Source: an uncultured SAR116 cluster alpha proteobacterium (GTDB lineage Bacteria; Pseudomonadota; Alphaproteobacteria; Puniceispirillales; Puniceispirillaceae). From it: 64,000 nt of DNA. The position numbers and the translations under genes are program-made. Below, one piece after another: positions 51,496 to 61,003 of the stretch (its first letter is position 1; each line of letters begins with the position of its first letter). The DNA lies in NCBI GenBank assembly GCA_902596655.1, contig CACJUX010000009.1:1-64000 (forward strand), given 5' to 3'. A model generated the notes under the pieces. It made no database searches. It was not told the DNA's origin and worked only from the letters and a program-made list of their open reading frames with translations.

Positions 51496-52800
51496 TTACA
51501 ATGATTTCATAAGGGCTTTGACCCCGGACGAGAGCAGCACCGCCTTGGTCTTGTTAAATTCCTCGTGGTTTTTTTCTACCACATCCAGATCATAGCGATA
51601 GTTGACCATAAGCCCACCAGCCTGCGTCACTGCTTTTGGTGACCGGTCGCCGCCATAATTCAGCTGTTCCAGAAAGGCGCCATTGCCAAGGTGGAATCGT
51701 GCCACGGGGTCATTAGGCAAACCATCAGGCCGGCTGGACACGGTCAGGTATTCTAGGGCGGCCCTTGTGAAATCTGTTTGCAATTCCCCGGCCTTTTCGA
51801 ACCAGAAGTCATCATCCATGTCTGTAAATTCAGCCGCCAGTTCTGGGTAGGCGGTGCTCATCCACTTTATTAATCCCGGCACCGGAGACAAAGTGACAAA
51901 GCGCGACAGATTAGGCAGTTCCTGGCGCAGCTGACCGGCCACGCGCTTGATCAGAAAATTGCCAAAGGAAATGCCTGCCAAACCGCTTTGACAGTTCGAA
52001 ATGGAATAGAAAACCGCGGTCGTTGCTGCATTGGCGGCATCGGCGTCGCGTTTAAGCGCCAGAACATCGTCAATGCGCTGGGGGATGTCTTTGGTTAGTG
52101 CCACCTCTACGAATATCAGCGGCTCATTGGGCATGGCAGGATGAAAGAAAGCGAAACAGCGACGATCTTCAGGTGCGAGGCGCGCGCGTAAATCGTCCCA
52201 TGAAGTGATTTCATGGACCGCCTCATAGGCGATGATTTTTTCTAGGATATTTGCAGCGGTCGACCAGTCGATTGGTTCCAGAACAAGAAAACCGGGGTTG
52301 AACCAGTTGCGGAGAAGCCGGACAAGGCCCAAGTCGATGCGCCGGAAATTTGGATGATTGCGCATTAGTTCACGCAACCTTTCCCGGAAATGGACAAGAC
52401 GGACGGTTCCATTAGTGGTCGCATTCAGCCTGCGGAAAAGTTCCATCCATCCGGGTTCGGACGCATTTGCGATTATTTCAATGCCACCATGTGTCGGGGC
52501 GGTGGCATAGTTTGTCGCTGCCTTGGCAAGAGCCTGCGCGTTGATGTCATGGGTGTTGAGAAGGTATGCAAGCAACGCCGACAGCTCACCATCATCCAGA
52601 GCCTCAATCACATCTAGCAGGTTCTCCGCATAGACGAGCGAGGATACCTCTCCAGTAGCTGACAGCACGGCCTCGACAGCTTGTTGTGGCTCTGAGCTGA
52701 GATCGAGGACATGCTTGCGACCAAAGGCAGACAAACCCATTTTGCCGCGCATGAGGTTGGATAACATGTCCTGTAAAAGCCGCATATTCAGATACCCCAC
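51496..52800 (-). CDS. Malonyl-CoA decarboxylase
   Basis: RRCFAFFHPAMPNEPLIFVEVALTKDIPQRI, AVFYSISNCQSGLAGISFGNFLIKRVAGQL, FVTLSPVPGLIKWM. Confidence 0.95.
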   Translation of the reverse strand: MGYLNMRLLQDMLSNLMRGKMGLSAFGRKHVLDLSSEPQQAVEAVLSATGEVSSLVYAENLLDVIEALDDGELSALLAYLLNTHDINAQALAKAATNYATAPTHGGIEIIANASEPGWMELFRRLNATTNGTVRLVHFRERLRELMRNHPNFRRIDLGLVRLLRNWFNPGFLVLEPIDWSTAANILEKIIAYEAVHEITSWDDLRARLAPEDRRCFAFFHPAMPNEPLIFVEVALTKDIPQRIDDVLALKRDADAANAATTAVFYSISNCQSGLAGISFGNFLIKRVAGQLRQELPNLSRFVTLSPVPGLIKWMSTAYPELAAEFTDMDDDFWFEKAGELQTDFTRAALEYLTVSSRPDGLPNDPVARFHLGNGAFLEQLNYGGDRSPKAVTQAGGLMVNYRYDLDVVEKNHEEFNKTKAVLLSSGVKALMKSL

Positions 52801-52981
52801 CAGGATAAGTCGTATTGTCTGTTACTCAATATGTGTATTTGACCCAGCTTTTCCATACAGGTTTGGTTGTTTTCGCGCTGCAGATCTTAATACTTATTAT
52901 TCATTTGTTACAATCGTTACACATTTCAATATTAATGTGTAAATTCAAAAGATGAGGCGGCAACGTGATTGCCAAATTTTT

Positions 52982-53001
52982 TGTCACTTGCATGAGTGAC
53001 A
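52982..53001. promoter_or_regulatory. Inverted repeat TGTCACT-N6-AGTGACA upstream of ppk
   Basis: Perfect 7-bp inverted repeat 40-60 nt upstream of the ppk start; possible operator. Confidence 0.45.
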
Positions 53002-53040
53002 CAGGGATGATGTCAAGTTCCGTGGGATTGAAGTTTAGGA

Positions 53041-55173
53041 ATGGAAGCTATGGCAAATGATATGATGTTTTCAGGGTTGACCGAATCCATCCTGCCTCCG
53101 GCGAATACGGACATTCGCTATTTCAATCGAGAGTTAAGCTGGCTTGCCTTTAATGAGCGTGTGCTTGCGCTTACTGAGGATGTGTCGCTGCCCTTAGCTG
53201 AACGATTGCGGTTTGTGTCGATTTCGGCGGACAATCTGCATGAGTTTTTCATGGTTCGGATTGCCGGGTTGCGCCAGTTGCAGCAGCGTGGTGTGCACAG
53301 GGTGCCGCATGATGATACCGAAATTGAAACGCTCCTCTCGTTGCTTCACCAGCGGAGCTTAGCGCTTCTGGCTAAGCAAAACAGGCTGCTTGCCTCATTG
53401 ATTGCCGCCTTCAAGGCAGAAAATATTCTGATTCTTGACGAAGTGCCAACTGATGGCGAGGATGTGGAATGGCTGGAGACGCATTTTGTCACTAATATTC
53501 TGCCACTGCTGACGCCGACGACATTGGACCCAGCACACCCTTTCCCCTTCTTCCACAATCAGGGCAAGGGCATGTTGTTCGAGCTTGCCGACGCAAATAA
53601 AAAGCTTGTCCATGGCGTGATTCTACTGCCGGAAAATCTAGCCCGCTTTGTAAAATTGCCGGGTGACAATCTGCGATTTGTCCTTGTGGAAGCAGTGATC
53701 AAAGCCTGCATCGGCAAAATTTACACAAAGCATGTGTTAAAATCGTCAGCAGTTTTCAGCATCATACGCGACTCGGAAATTGAAATTGATGATGAGGCAA
53801 ATGACCTGATCAATGAATTCGAGACAGCTCTTCGCGCGCGAAAACGCGGCAACGTTGTCCTGCTGACCCTGAACTCTGATGCGTCTGCCTCAACGCTTAA
53901 CCTTCTCTGTCAGGCGATGGCGATCGAAAAAGACAGATGTTTTGGTGCGGATGGACCGGTGTCGCTCAATAATTTTGCCGAGCTGATCAGCTATATGCCA
54001 AAACATCTGCTTTATCCCACATTCAATCCCCGTTTTCCCCAACGAATCCGTGACTTTGATGGGGATTGCTTTGCTGCCATCCGCAACAAGGATATTGTCG
54101 TGCATCATCCCTATGAAAGTTTTGAGGTTGTCGTTCGATTTCTGCAGCAGTCGGCGCGAGATCCGGATGTGCTGGCCATTCGCCAGACGTTATATCGCAC
54201 CACACCAGACTCGCCGATTGTCGGTGCATTGATTGAGGCGGCTGAAAGCGGTAAATCCGTCACAGCGGTCATTGAATTGAAAGCGCGGTTTGATGAAAAG
54301 AACAATATTCTGCTGGCCCGCGATCTTGAGAGGGCCGGTGTGCATATTGCTTACGGGCTCACCGATCTGAAAATTCACGCTAAAATGTCGGCCGTTGTCC
54401 GGCGGGAGTCTGGGCGGCTCGTCACCTACACGCATCTGGGAACTGGCAATTATCATCCCATTACGGCAAAGGTTTATACCGATCTGTCATATTTCACCTG
54501 TGACAAGGAGGTGGGTCGTGATGTCTATGAGGTGTTCAAATATCTGACCAGCCACGTTCATCCTGAAAAGCTCAAGAAAAGTTTCATTTCTCCGCACCAG
54601 TCAATGCCACGGCTAAGCAGCCTGATCGACGCAGAGATTGTGGCAGCCGCGCAGGGCACCCCTTCCGGTATTTGGATCAAATGCAACGCAATTGTCGATA
54701 GAAATCTGATTGATAAACTCTATGAAGCCTCGTGCGCCGGAGTGAAGATTGAGATCATTGCGCGAGGCATCTGTTGCCTTCGTCCTGGAGTTGATGGTCT
54801 GTCGGAAAACATAACTGTTCGGTCAATCGTTGGCCGTTATCTTGAACATGGGCGCATCTATGCGTTTGCCAGTGGTGGCAAGTTTGGGTCGCCCAAGAAC
54901 ACGGTATTCATGTCATCAGCTGACTTGATGCCGCGCAATTTGCTTCGCCGCGTGGAAATGTTCGTTCAGCTGGAAAATCCAACCGTGCGCAAGCAGGTGA
55001 TCAATCAAATTCTGACAGCACTTTTGCAGGATGAAAGGAACAGCTGGTTTCTAATGCATGACGGTAGTTATAGACATTTTGAAACAGCTCCTGATAGTTT
55101 TTCTGCACATGATTATTTTATTGCCAACCCAAGCCTGTCTGGTGCCGGAAGCCTTGCGAAAGAGACCAAATGA
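53041..55173 (+). CDS. ppk: Polyphosphate kinase 1
   Basis: RYFNRELSWLAFNERVL, FFMVRIAGL, LTPTTLDPAHPFPF, TAVIELKARFDEKNNI, KIHAKMSAVVRRE, THLGTGNYHP. Confidence 0.96.
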   Translation: MEAMANDMMFSGLTESILPPANTDIRYFNRELSWLAFNERVLALTEDVSLPLAERLRFVSISADNLHEFFMVRIAGLRQLQQRGVHRVPHDDTEIETLLSLLHQRSLALLAKQNRLLASLIAAFKAENILILDEVPTDGEDVEWLETHFVTNILPLLTPTTLDPAHPFPFFHNQGKGMLFELADANKKLVHGVILLPENLARFVKLPGDNLRFVLVEAVIKACIGKIYTKHVLKSSAVFSIIRDSEIEIDDEANDLINEFETALRARKRGNVVLLTLNSDASASTLNLLCQAMAIEKDRCFGADGPVSLNNFAELISYMPKHLLYPTFNPRFPQRIRDFDGDCFAAIRNKDIVVHHPYESFEVVVRFLQQSARDPDVLAIRQTLYRTTPDSPIVGALIEAAESGKSVTAVIELKARFDEKNNILLARDLERAGVHIAYGLTDLKIHAKMSAVVRRESGRLVTYTHLGTGNYHPITAKVYTDLSYFTCDKEVGRDVYEVFKYLTSHVHPEKLKKSFISPHQSMPRLSSLIDAEIVAAAQGTPSGIWIKCNAIVDRNLIDKLYEASCAGVKIEIIARGICCLRPGVDGLSENITVRSIVGRYLEHGRIYAFASGGKFGSPKNTVFMSSADLMPRNLLRRVEMFVQLENPTVRKQVINQILTALLQDERNSWFLMHDGSYRHFETAPDSFSAHDYFIANPSLSGAGSLAKETK

Positions 55174-56699
55174 AATCATTGGTGGCATCTTTTTTGGATA
55201 CGCGGCAGATTGCAAAATTACATTTCCAGCGAACTGCAACGATGGCTGTTATTGACATTGGGTCAAACTCTATCCGCCTAGTCATCTACGCATCGCAGGG
55301 TAGCTATCCGTTTCCTCTGTTCAATGAGCGTGCAAATTGTCGGCTTGGTGAGGGTATGGGTTATGATGGCATGTTGCGTGAGGACCGGATTAAGGTTGCG
55401 CTGGCAACGCTCGCCAGATTTGCCAAGATTCTCAGCAATATGAGAATATCAAAAGTCCACGCGTTCGCTACGGCGGCGGTCAGGTGCGCAAAAAATGCCA
55501 AACAGTTTATCAGCCCAGCTACCGCCTTGCTCAATAATGAAATTTTAGTTCTGTCAAAGCAAGCGGAGGCCTATTATGTCGCCCGCGGGCTGACACTCAA
55601 TTTGCCACGTGCAACCGGTCTTGTCGCCGATCTGGGCGGTTGCAGTATAGAGATTATCAAGCTTAAGAATGGTCTGATAAAAGAGTCGACAAGTTTTGAC
55701 TTTGGCCACTTGTCCAAAGTCAAACGCTCCCAAATCGATGATGTCTTTAGAGCTACGGACTGGATTTCTGCTAATTCGTCAAAACGGCTCTATGGTGTTG
55801 GCGGATCGTTCCGCGCACTTGCATCAGCTTATATCAAACAGTCGGGATACCCATTGCCTGTGTTGCATGGCCTGACTATTCCAACAAAAGCTGCACAGGG
55901 ATTGCTGACGGCATTTGCCAGTAAACCAAACGAACTAGTTGGCGTGCCGCCTGGACGGCAAAAAACCATGCCGGTAGCAGCAAAAATCATTGGTCGCCTC
56001 TTGGATCATTGTGGAGCCAAAGAAATCTATACAAGTGGGACAAGCATTCGCGACGGTGTTCTCGCAGAGAAGGGACTGGATGATGATGGACGCGCTGATT
56101 TTCTGCAGTCTGTCTGTGGTGAAATTTCAAAGGCGAGTCATCGATTTGCTGATGTACCAGATAGTCTTTTCACATTTCTGCGTCCCCTAGGCGGCTCTTT
56201 GGCTGACACGTCTGATAAACCCGATAAATCCAGGAAACGGAAATTTGAACGTCTTTTGCGGGCCGCTTGCTTAATATCAGACCTGTGCTGGAAAGAACAT
56301 GAGGATATACGTGGTGAAATTGGCGCAAGACGCGTTCTTGGACTGCCCGTGAATTGCTTGTCACATAAGGAACGGATCTGGTTGGCGATCGCGATCTATC
56401 ATCGGTATGTTGGTTACAAAACAAACAAATCACGACCACCAGAACTTAGCGCCATTCTTGGATGCAAGCGGCGGTTAGAGGCCACCACTATTGGTCTTGG
56501 ACTGAGATTTGCCCTGATATTTTCCGGCGGAGTCCCGAACTGCCTCGAATATCTTAGTCTTACCAATGAGGTAGGGGTTTTGACCCTGCGTGTTAAGGAC
56601 CAGGGCCGAGGCCTGATAGACAAACATACCCGCCGACGGTTCGCACAATTGGCACAGAGTGCGTCACTCATTCCTGAGATTGAGCAGGAAAGCGTATGA
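55170..56699 (+). CDS. ppx: Exopolyphosphatase (Ppx/GppA family)
   Basis: MAVIDIGSNSIRLVIYA, FATAAVRCAKN, LVADLGGCSIEII; overlaps the ppk stop. Start may be internal (ATG 55242). Confidence 0.93.
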   Translation: MKSLVASFLDTRQIAKLHFQRTATMAVIDIGSNSIRLVIYASQGSYPFPLFNERANCRLGEGMGYDGMLREDRIKVALATLARFAKILSNMRISKVHAFATAAVRCAKNAKQFISPATALLNNEILVLSKQAEAYYVARGLTLNLPRATGLVADLGGCSIEIIKLKNGLIKESTSFDFGHLSKVKRSQIDDVFRATDWISANSSKRLYGVGGSFRALASAYIKQSGYPLPVLHGLTIPTKAAQGLLTAFASKPNELVGVPPGRQKTMPVAAKIIGRLLDHCGAKEIYTSGTSIRDGVLAEKGLDDDGRADFLQSVCGEISKASHRFADVPDSLFTFLRPLGGSLADTSDKPDKSRKRKFERLLRAACLISDLCWKEHEDIRGEIGARRVLGLPVNCLSHKERIWLAIAIYHRYVGYKTNKSRPPELSAILGCKRRLEATTIGLGLRFALIFSGGVPNCLEYLSLTNEVGVLTLRVKDQGRGLIDKHTRRRFAQLAQSASLIPEIEQESV

Positions 56700-56719
56700 T
56701 AGGAAGTGATAGGTAGATT

Positions 56720-57787
56720 ATGGATCGAGATACGCCAACATTGGAATATGCCAGTGAGCTTGGCCGGTTGCTTGATGATGGATTGCTTGTGGCTAATAGT
56801 GGTGGGACAATCTTGGCAGTGAACAATGCTGCTGTCAGACTTCTCGGTGAGAGTGTTGTGGGCAAAAACATCGCCGAGGTTGTTGAGTATGACGAGGCGA
56901 CTGAAAAACTGACACGATTAGCAAATGACGACATTGATAAAGAGTTTGTATTTCAACCTGATTCGGCTGTGCGCCGTGAGTTCAAGGTGCGTATCAAACA
57001 GCTAAAGAATAGTTTGGTCCTGGTGCTGCTGATGGACATGACGCTGCAACGTAACCTTGAAAAAGTGCGGCGCGACTTCGTGGCGAATGTAAGCCATGAA
57101 TTGCGTTCACCTCTGACCAGTTTAGCAGGGTTCATCGAAACGATTCTGGATAATGAGATTCAGGATCACGAAACATTGGTTCGATTCCTTAAAATCATGG
57201 ATGAGGAAGCAAAGCGAATGGCACGCCTTATAGATGATCTTCTCTCGCTGTCGCGTGTTGAAGTGGATGAGCATATTGTACCGTCAGAGACAGTGCCTCT
57301 TTTGGAGGTTGTCCGCTCGGTCATTCACTCCTTAGAGAATCGAGCAAAGCGTCGCGAGATGCGTATCGATTTTGTTGATAAACGCCCGGGAGGTTCAGCC
57401 AACCCTTTCATGTATGGCTATTCTGATGAAATCAATGAGATTTTCCACAATCTTATTGATAATGCGATCAAATATGGATTTGAGAAAACATCGATCTTCG
57501 TCCATGTCAATGCCAAGCGGAATGATCATGTGATCATTTCCGTGAGTAATTTTGGTGACCAGATTGCCGAGAAACACCTGTCGCGTCTGACCGAGCGCTT
57601 TTACCGTGTGGACAAAGCGCGTTCCCGGCAAATTGGGGGGACTGGCCTAGGTCTTGCCATTGTCAAGCACATAGTCAACCGCCACCGCGGTTTGTTGACG
57701 ATTAAAAGCCTGCCCAAGGGTAAAACCACTTTCACTGTTGAATTACCAGTCATCAACCGATCGGAAAGACAAAACGCATCAACATGA
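56720..57787 (+). CDS. phoR: Sensor histidine kinase, PhoR-like, without obvious TM segments
   Basis: PAS-like N-terminus, DFVANVSHELRSPLTSLAGFIETI H-box, NLIDNAIKYG N-box, GGTGLGLAIVKHIVNRHRG. Confidence 0.88.
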   Translation: MDRDTPTLEYASELGRLLDDGLLVANSGGTILAVNNAAVRLLGESVVGKNIAEVVEYDEATEKLTRLANDDIDKEFVFQPDSAVRREFKVRIKQLKNSLVLVLLMDMTLQRNLEKVRRDFVANVSHELRSPLTSLAGFIETILDNEIQDHETLVRFLKIMDEEAKRMARLIDDLLSLSRVEVDEHIVPSETVPLLEVVRSVIHSLENRAKRREMRIDFVDKRPGGSANPFMYGYSDEINEIFHNLIDNAIKYGFEKTSIFVHVNAKRNDHVIISVSNFGDQIAEKHLSRLTERFYRVDKARSRQIGGTGLGLAIVKHIVNRHRGLLTIKSLPKGKTTFTVELPVINRSERQNAST

Positions 57788-57869
57788 CAGCATGCTTCTT
57801 CATAAAAGTGTAACAATGCACCGGCATATATTAAATTGTTTAAGTTACCAGAAGTGGAAATAGTGAGAA

Positions 57870-58589
57870 ATGAGCATAACTATTCGGGTGCTTATTGCTG
57901 ACGACGAACCCAACCAGCTTGAATTGTTGTCATACAATCTGAGCCAATCCGAGTTTGAGGTGATCCGAGCTAATGACGGTCAACAGGCTCTTAAGATGAT
58001 TGAGGATCATCGTCCCGATCTTGTGATCCTCGATTGGATGATGCCTAACATGTCCGGTATTGATGTTTGCCGCACCTTGCGGAGTCGCTCCGAAACCAAA
58101 TTGTTGCCAATCATTCTACTCAGTGCACGCGGTGAGGAAGGTGACAAAACGCTTGGTCTGGATGTTGGCGCTGACGATTACATATCAAAGCCCTTCTCAC
58201 CCCGCGAATTGATCAGCCGGGTAAAGGCGCTTTTGCGACGCTCACGACCGGCATTGCTGGATGATGTTTTGGAATGTCATGATCTGATTTTCAATCAGGT
58301 AACGATGGAAATCAGTCGTAGTGGGCAGGCTATTGAGCTGGGGCCAAAGGAATGCCGCCTGCTGTCAATTCTGATGGAACGTCCGGGACGTGTTTTTAGC
58401 CGAGCGCAATTGCTCGATCTGGTGTGGGGCCATGGTGTGTATGTAGAAGAGCGCACAGTTGATGTTCATATGAGCCGCCTGCGCAAGGCTATTAACGCAC
58501 CGGTTAACGATGGTGGGCAGGTTGCTAACCTGATCCGCACGGTACGGGGAAGGGGCTATTCGCTCCGAGCGCCAGCAAACGATTGCTAG
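57870..58589 (+). CDS. phoB: OmpR-family response regulator, PhoB-like
   Basis: VLIADDEPNQLELLSYNL, LVILDWMMPNMSGID, winged HTH GPKECRLLSILMERPGRVFSRAQLLDLVWGHGVYVEERTVDVHMSRLRKAI. Confidence 0.92.
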   Translation: MSITIRVLIADDEPNQLELLSYNLSQSEFEVIRANDGQQALKMIEDHRPDLVILDWMMPNMSGIDVCRTLRSRSETKLLPIILLSARGEEGDKTLGLDVGADDYISKPFSPRELISRVKALLRRSRPALLDDVLECHDLIFNQVTMEISRSGQAIELGPKECRLLSILMERPGRVFSRAQLLDLVWGHGVYVEERTVDVHMSRLRKAINAPVNDGGQVANLIRTVRGRGYSLRAPANDC

Positions 58590-58714
58590 TCTACTGCTTA
58601 ATATAGATATATACGATGAGTTGAGATGATCCTCACCATTTCATCAAGGATGGCATTGCCGTGCTCTGGGTGCGATAAGAGAGCAAATTGATCTTCCAGA
58701 GCGTGAGCCTTTAA

Positions 58715-59134
58715 ATGCCTGACAGCGATACTCAAAACAGCCCAGCCCATTTTGTGCCGCTCTCATCGATTATGAATCAGCATGCCGGTCGACTTCTTGA
58801 CTACATGCAGGAGCACAAGGCACGCAATGTCGTCATTACCTTGCAGGTGAAGATTGATATTGCGGGCAAGAAGAAAAAGCCTTTTTTTGTTGCCGTCGGT
58901 GTTACATTTGATTTTGAGACACCCGAAGCGCTCATCGATGAGGTCCAGCGCCAATGCCCGCATGATCATGATTGTCTTTTTGCATGGGTGCCTGCGCATC
59001 TCTTTGGCAGTGAGGATTTTGGCATCGCAATTGACGAAATTGGGGTTGGAGAAAATCTACAGAATGGGCTTGTTGGCGAAGTGATCGAAAAGGCGGCAGT
59101 GGAGCAGGCCGTCACCGCGCTGGTCGCGTCCTAG
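58715..59134 (+). CDS. Hypothetical protein
   Basis: 139 aa ORF between phoB and the yaiI-like gene; no family recognised. Confidence 0.6.
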   Translation: MPDSDTQNSPAHFVPLSSIMNQHAGRLLDYMQEHKARNVVITLQVKIDIAGKKKKPFFVAVGVTFDFETPEALIDEVQRQCPHDHDCLFAWVPAHLFGSEDFGIAIDEIGVGENLQNGLVGEVIEKAAVEQAVTALVAS

Positions 59135-59147
59135 ACGGTCTGATGCC

Positions 59148-59615
59148 ATGTCGAGAGTGATCTACATCGATGCTGATGCCTGTCCAGTCAAGGATGAGAC
59201 GGTGCAGGTTGCCCGCCGGCATGGCTTGCGCGTCTACATTGTTTCGAACGGAGGAATTCGTCCGCATCAGGACCCACTCGTGCAGACCGTGATTGTTTCG
59301 GATGGCCCTGATGTTGCCGATAAATGGATTGCTGATCGTGCCTCTGATGGGGATGTTGTGGTGACTGCGGACATTACGCTAGCAGCCCGGGTTATTGCCA
59401 GTGGGTCAGCCGCATTACGCCACAATGGTGATGTCTTCAGCGCCGAGAATATTGGCTCACAGCTTGCAACCCGTGATCTGATGACTGATCTTCGGGCTGC
59501 GGATCCATTGATGACTAGGGCTGGCAAGCAGGGGGGACGGGCATTTTCAAAACAGGACAGATCACGGTTTCTGGAGCGTCTAGAGGCCTTGATCCGTAAG
59601 GCTAATCGCTCTTAA
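59148..59615 (+). CDS. YaiI/YqxD family (DUF188) protein
   Basis: [59 protein letters not shown]. Confidence 0.94.
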   Translation: MSRVIYIDADACPVKDETVQVARRHGLRVYIVSNGGIRPHQDPLVQTVIVSDGPDVADKWIADRASDGDVVVTADITLAARVIASGSAALRHNGDVFSAENIGSQLATRDLMTDLRAADPLMTRAGKQGGRAFSKQDRSRFLERLEALIRKANRS

Positions 59616-59757
59616 ATGCTGGCTTGCTCCCGTTTCCAGCACAGGCCTTCGAGCAATAGCGCACATTCTCCCAGTCGCGCTTCCATTTCTTTCTCCAGAA
59701 AAAGGGACGTAAGCATGTCGGACAGATTTTTGATGGAAGATTCTTCTTTTTTAACAT
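59602..59757 (-). CDS. DUF2256 small zinc-finger-like protein (51 aa), absent from the ORF track
   Basis: Manual translation: [51 protein letters not shown], with the DUF2256 signature CxxCxRPFxWRKKWxRDWxxVRYCSxxC. ATG at 59757, stop at 59602-59604. Confidence 0.92.
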   Translation of the reverse strand: MLKKKNLPSKICPTCLRPFFWRKKWKRDWENVRYCSKACAGNGSKPAFKSD

Positions 59758-59815
59758 TTTTGTCATGTAGCAAGCTTATTGTCTGTCGCTTGCAATTCCA
59801 AGAGCAAAGCAGATG

Positions 59816-60303
59816 ATGATTCCAGCTAAAAATAATCTTTTTCTCTGTACTGGAAATTCTGCCCGCTCGGTGATTGCCGAGGGCATCCTGCGGCTTCGGG
59901 GTGCCGGCCACTATAGAGGCTTTTCTGCAGGGTCAATGCCAACGGGACAACCAAATCCCTTTGCGTTGCGAGTGTTGGAGAGACGTGGAATTGAGGCCAG
60001 CTTTGCGCGATCGAAGAGTTGGGATGAATTTGCCGGACAACAGGCAAAGATGATGCATATTATCATCACTGTCTGTGACAATGCCGCGGGCGAATTTGTC
60101 CGATTTGGCCGGGCATGCCGGTTTCGGCTCATTGGGGCGTAGCTGACCCGGCTGCTGTTACCGGCTCTGACGAAAAAATTGCCGCTGCTTTTAAGGTGAC
60201 CTATTCTCAGATGTGCCGGTGAATTAATAGGTTCCTTACCCTGAAAGATCTGAATGAGAGTTCGTTACAAGCCGCAATTGCTGAAATCGGTGATATGGAT
60301 TGA
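59816..60303 (+). pseudogene. Arsenate reductase / LMW tyrosine phosphatase-like (ArsC), disrupted
   Basis: FLCTGNSARSVIAEGILR...IIITVCDNAAGE, then a frame change to ICPIWPGMPVSAHWGVADPAAVTGSDEKIAAAFKVTYSQMCR, an in-frame TGA, then INRFLTLKDLNESSLQAAIAEIGDMD*. Confidence 0.85.
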
Positions 60304-60968
60304 TCATAAATAATTTTTACCGCGCTCTCGTCAGTGAATGGCTCGGCACCATGTTGTTGCTGGCCACTGTCATTGGTTCAGGGATTATGGCTGAGAACCT
60401 AGCGGCAGGGAATATGGCTATTGCCCTGCTTGGCAATACAATCCCGACAAGCGCTATTCTTGTCGTTCTGATCACCATCTTTGGCCCAATTTTGGGCACT
60501 CATTTCAATCCGGCGGTGACCATTGCCTTTTTGTTGCGCAGGGAGATCCTGCCCCGGTAGGCGGTGGCTTATGTCGAGGTTCAGGTTGTAGGTGCGGTTT
60601 GTGGGACAATTCTTGCGCATTTCATGTTTGAGCTTCCTCTTTTCCAGGAGTCGACAAAGTTGCGGTCTGGGGTAGCGCAATGGGGATCGGAGTTTGTGGC
60701 AACTTTTGGTTTGCTAGCGACGATTTTTGGCACATAGCGCTGGCGGTCAAAGGCGATGCCGATGATGGTAGGTCTCTATATCACCGCCGCTTATTGGTTT
60801 ACCGCCTCGACCAGCTTTGCTAATCCAGAAGTTACTAATGCTCGCTCCTTTACCAATACGTTTTCAGGTATTCTTCTAGAAGATGCGCTCAGTTTTATAA
60901 TTGCCCAGCTTGCAGCTTCAGTGATCGGCTCCTATGCTTTGCGGTGGTTGTTTGCGCCAACACGTTGA
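60300..60968 (+). pseudogene. MIP/aquaporin family channel (AqpS-like), interrupted by two in-frame TAG codons
   Basis: One continuous frame: MIINNFYRALVSEWLGTMLLLATVIGSGIMAE...GTHFNPAVTIAFLLRREILPR-TAG-AVAYVEVQVVGAVCGTILAHFMFE...ATFGLLATIFGT-TAG-RWRSKAMPMMVGLYITAAYWFTASTSFANPEVTNARSFTNTFSGI. Stops at 60558-60560 and 60735-60737. Confidence 0.88.
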
Positions 60969-61003
60969 CGACTGTTCTGTTCTCTTTTTTGTGGCACTTT
61001 TCT

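Noticed and set aside
52915-52945. TTGTTACAATCGTTACAC near ppk as a Pho box
   Set aside because: Half-sites do not match CTGTCAT well and are not spaced 11 bp start to start, so I did not call it a PhoB site.
59612-59911. ORF 59612..59911 (-), 99 aa
   Set aside because: Shadow frame of the DUF2256 gene and of the arsC pseudogene; not a plausible protein.
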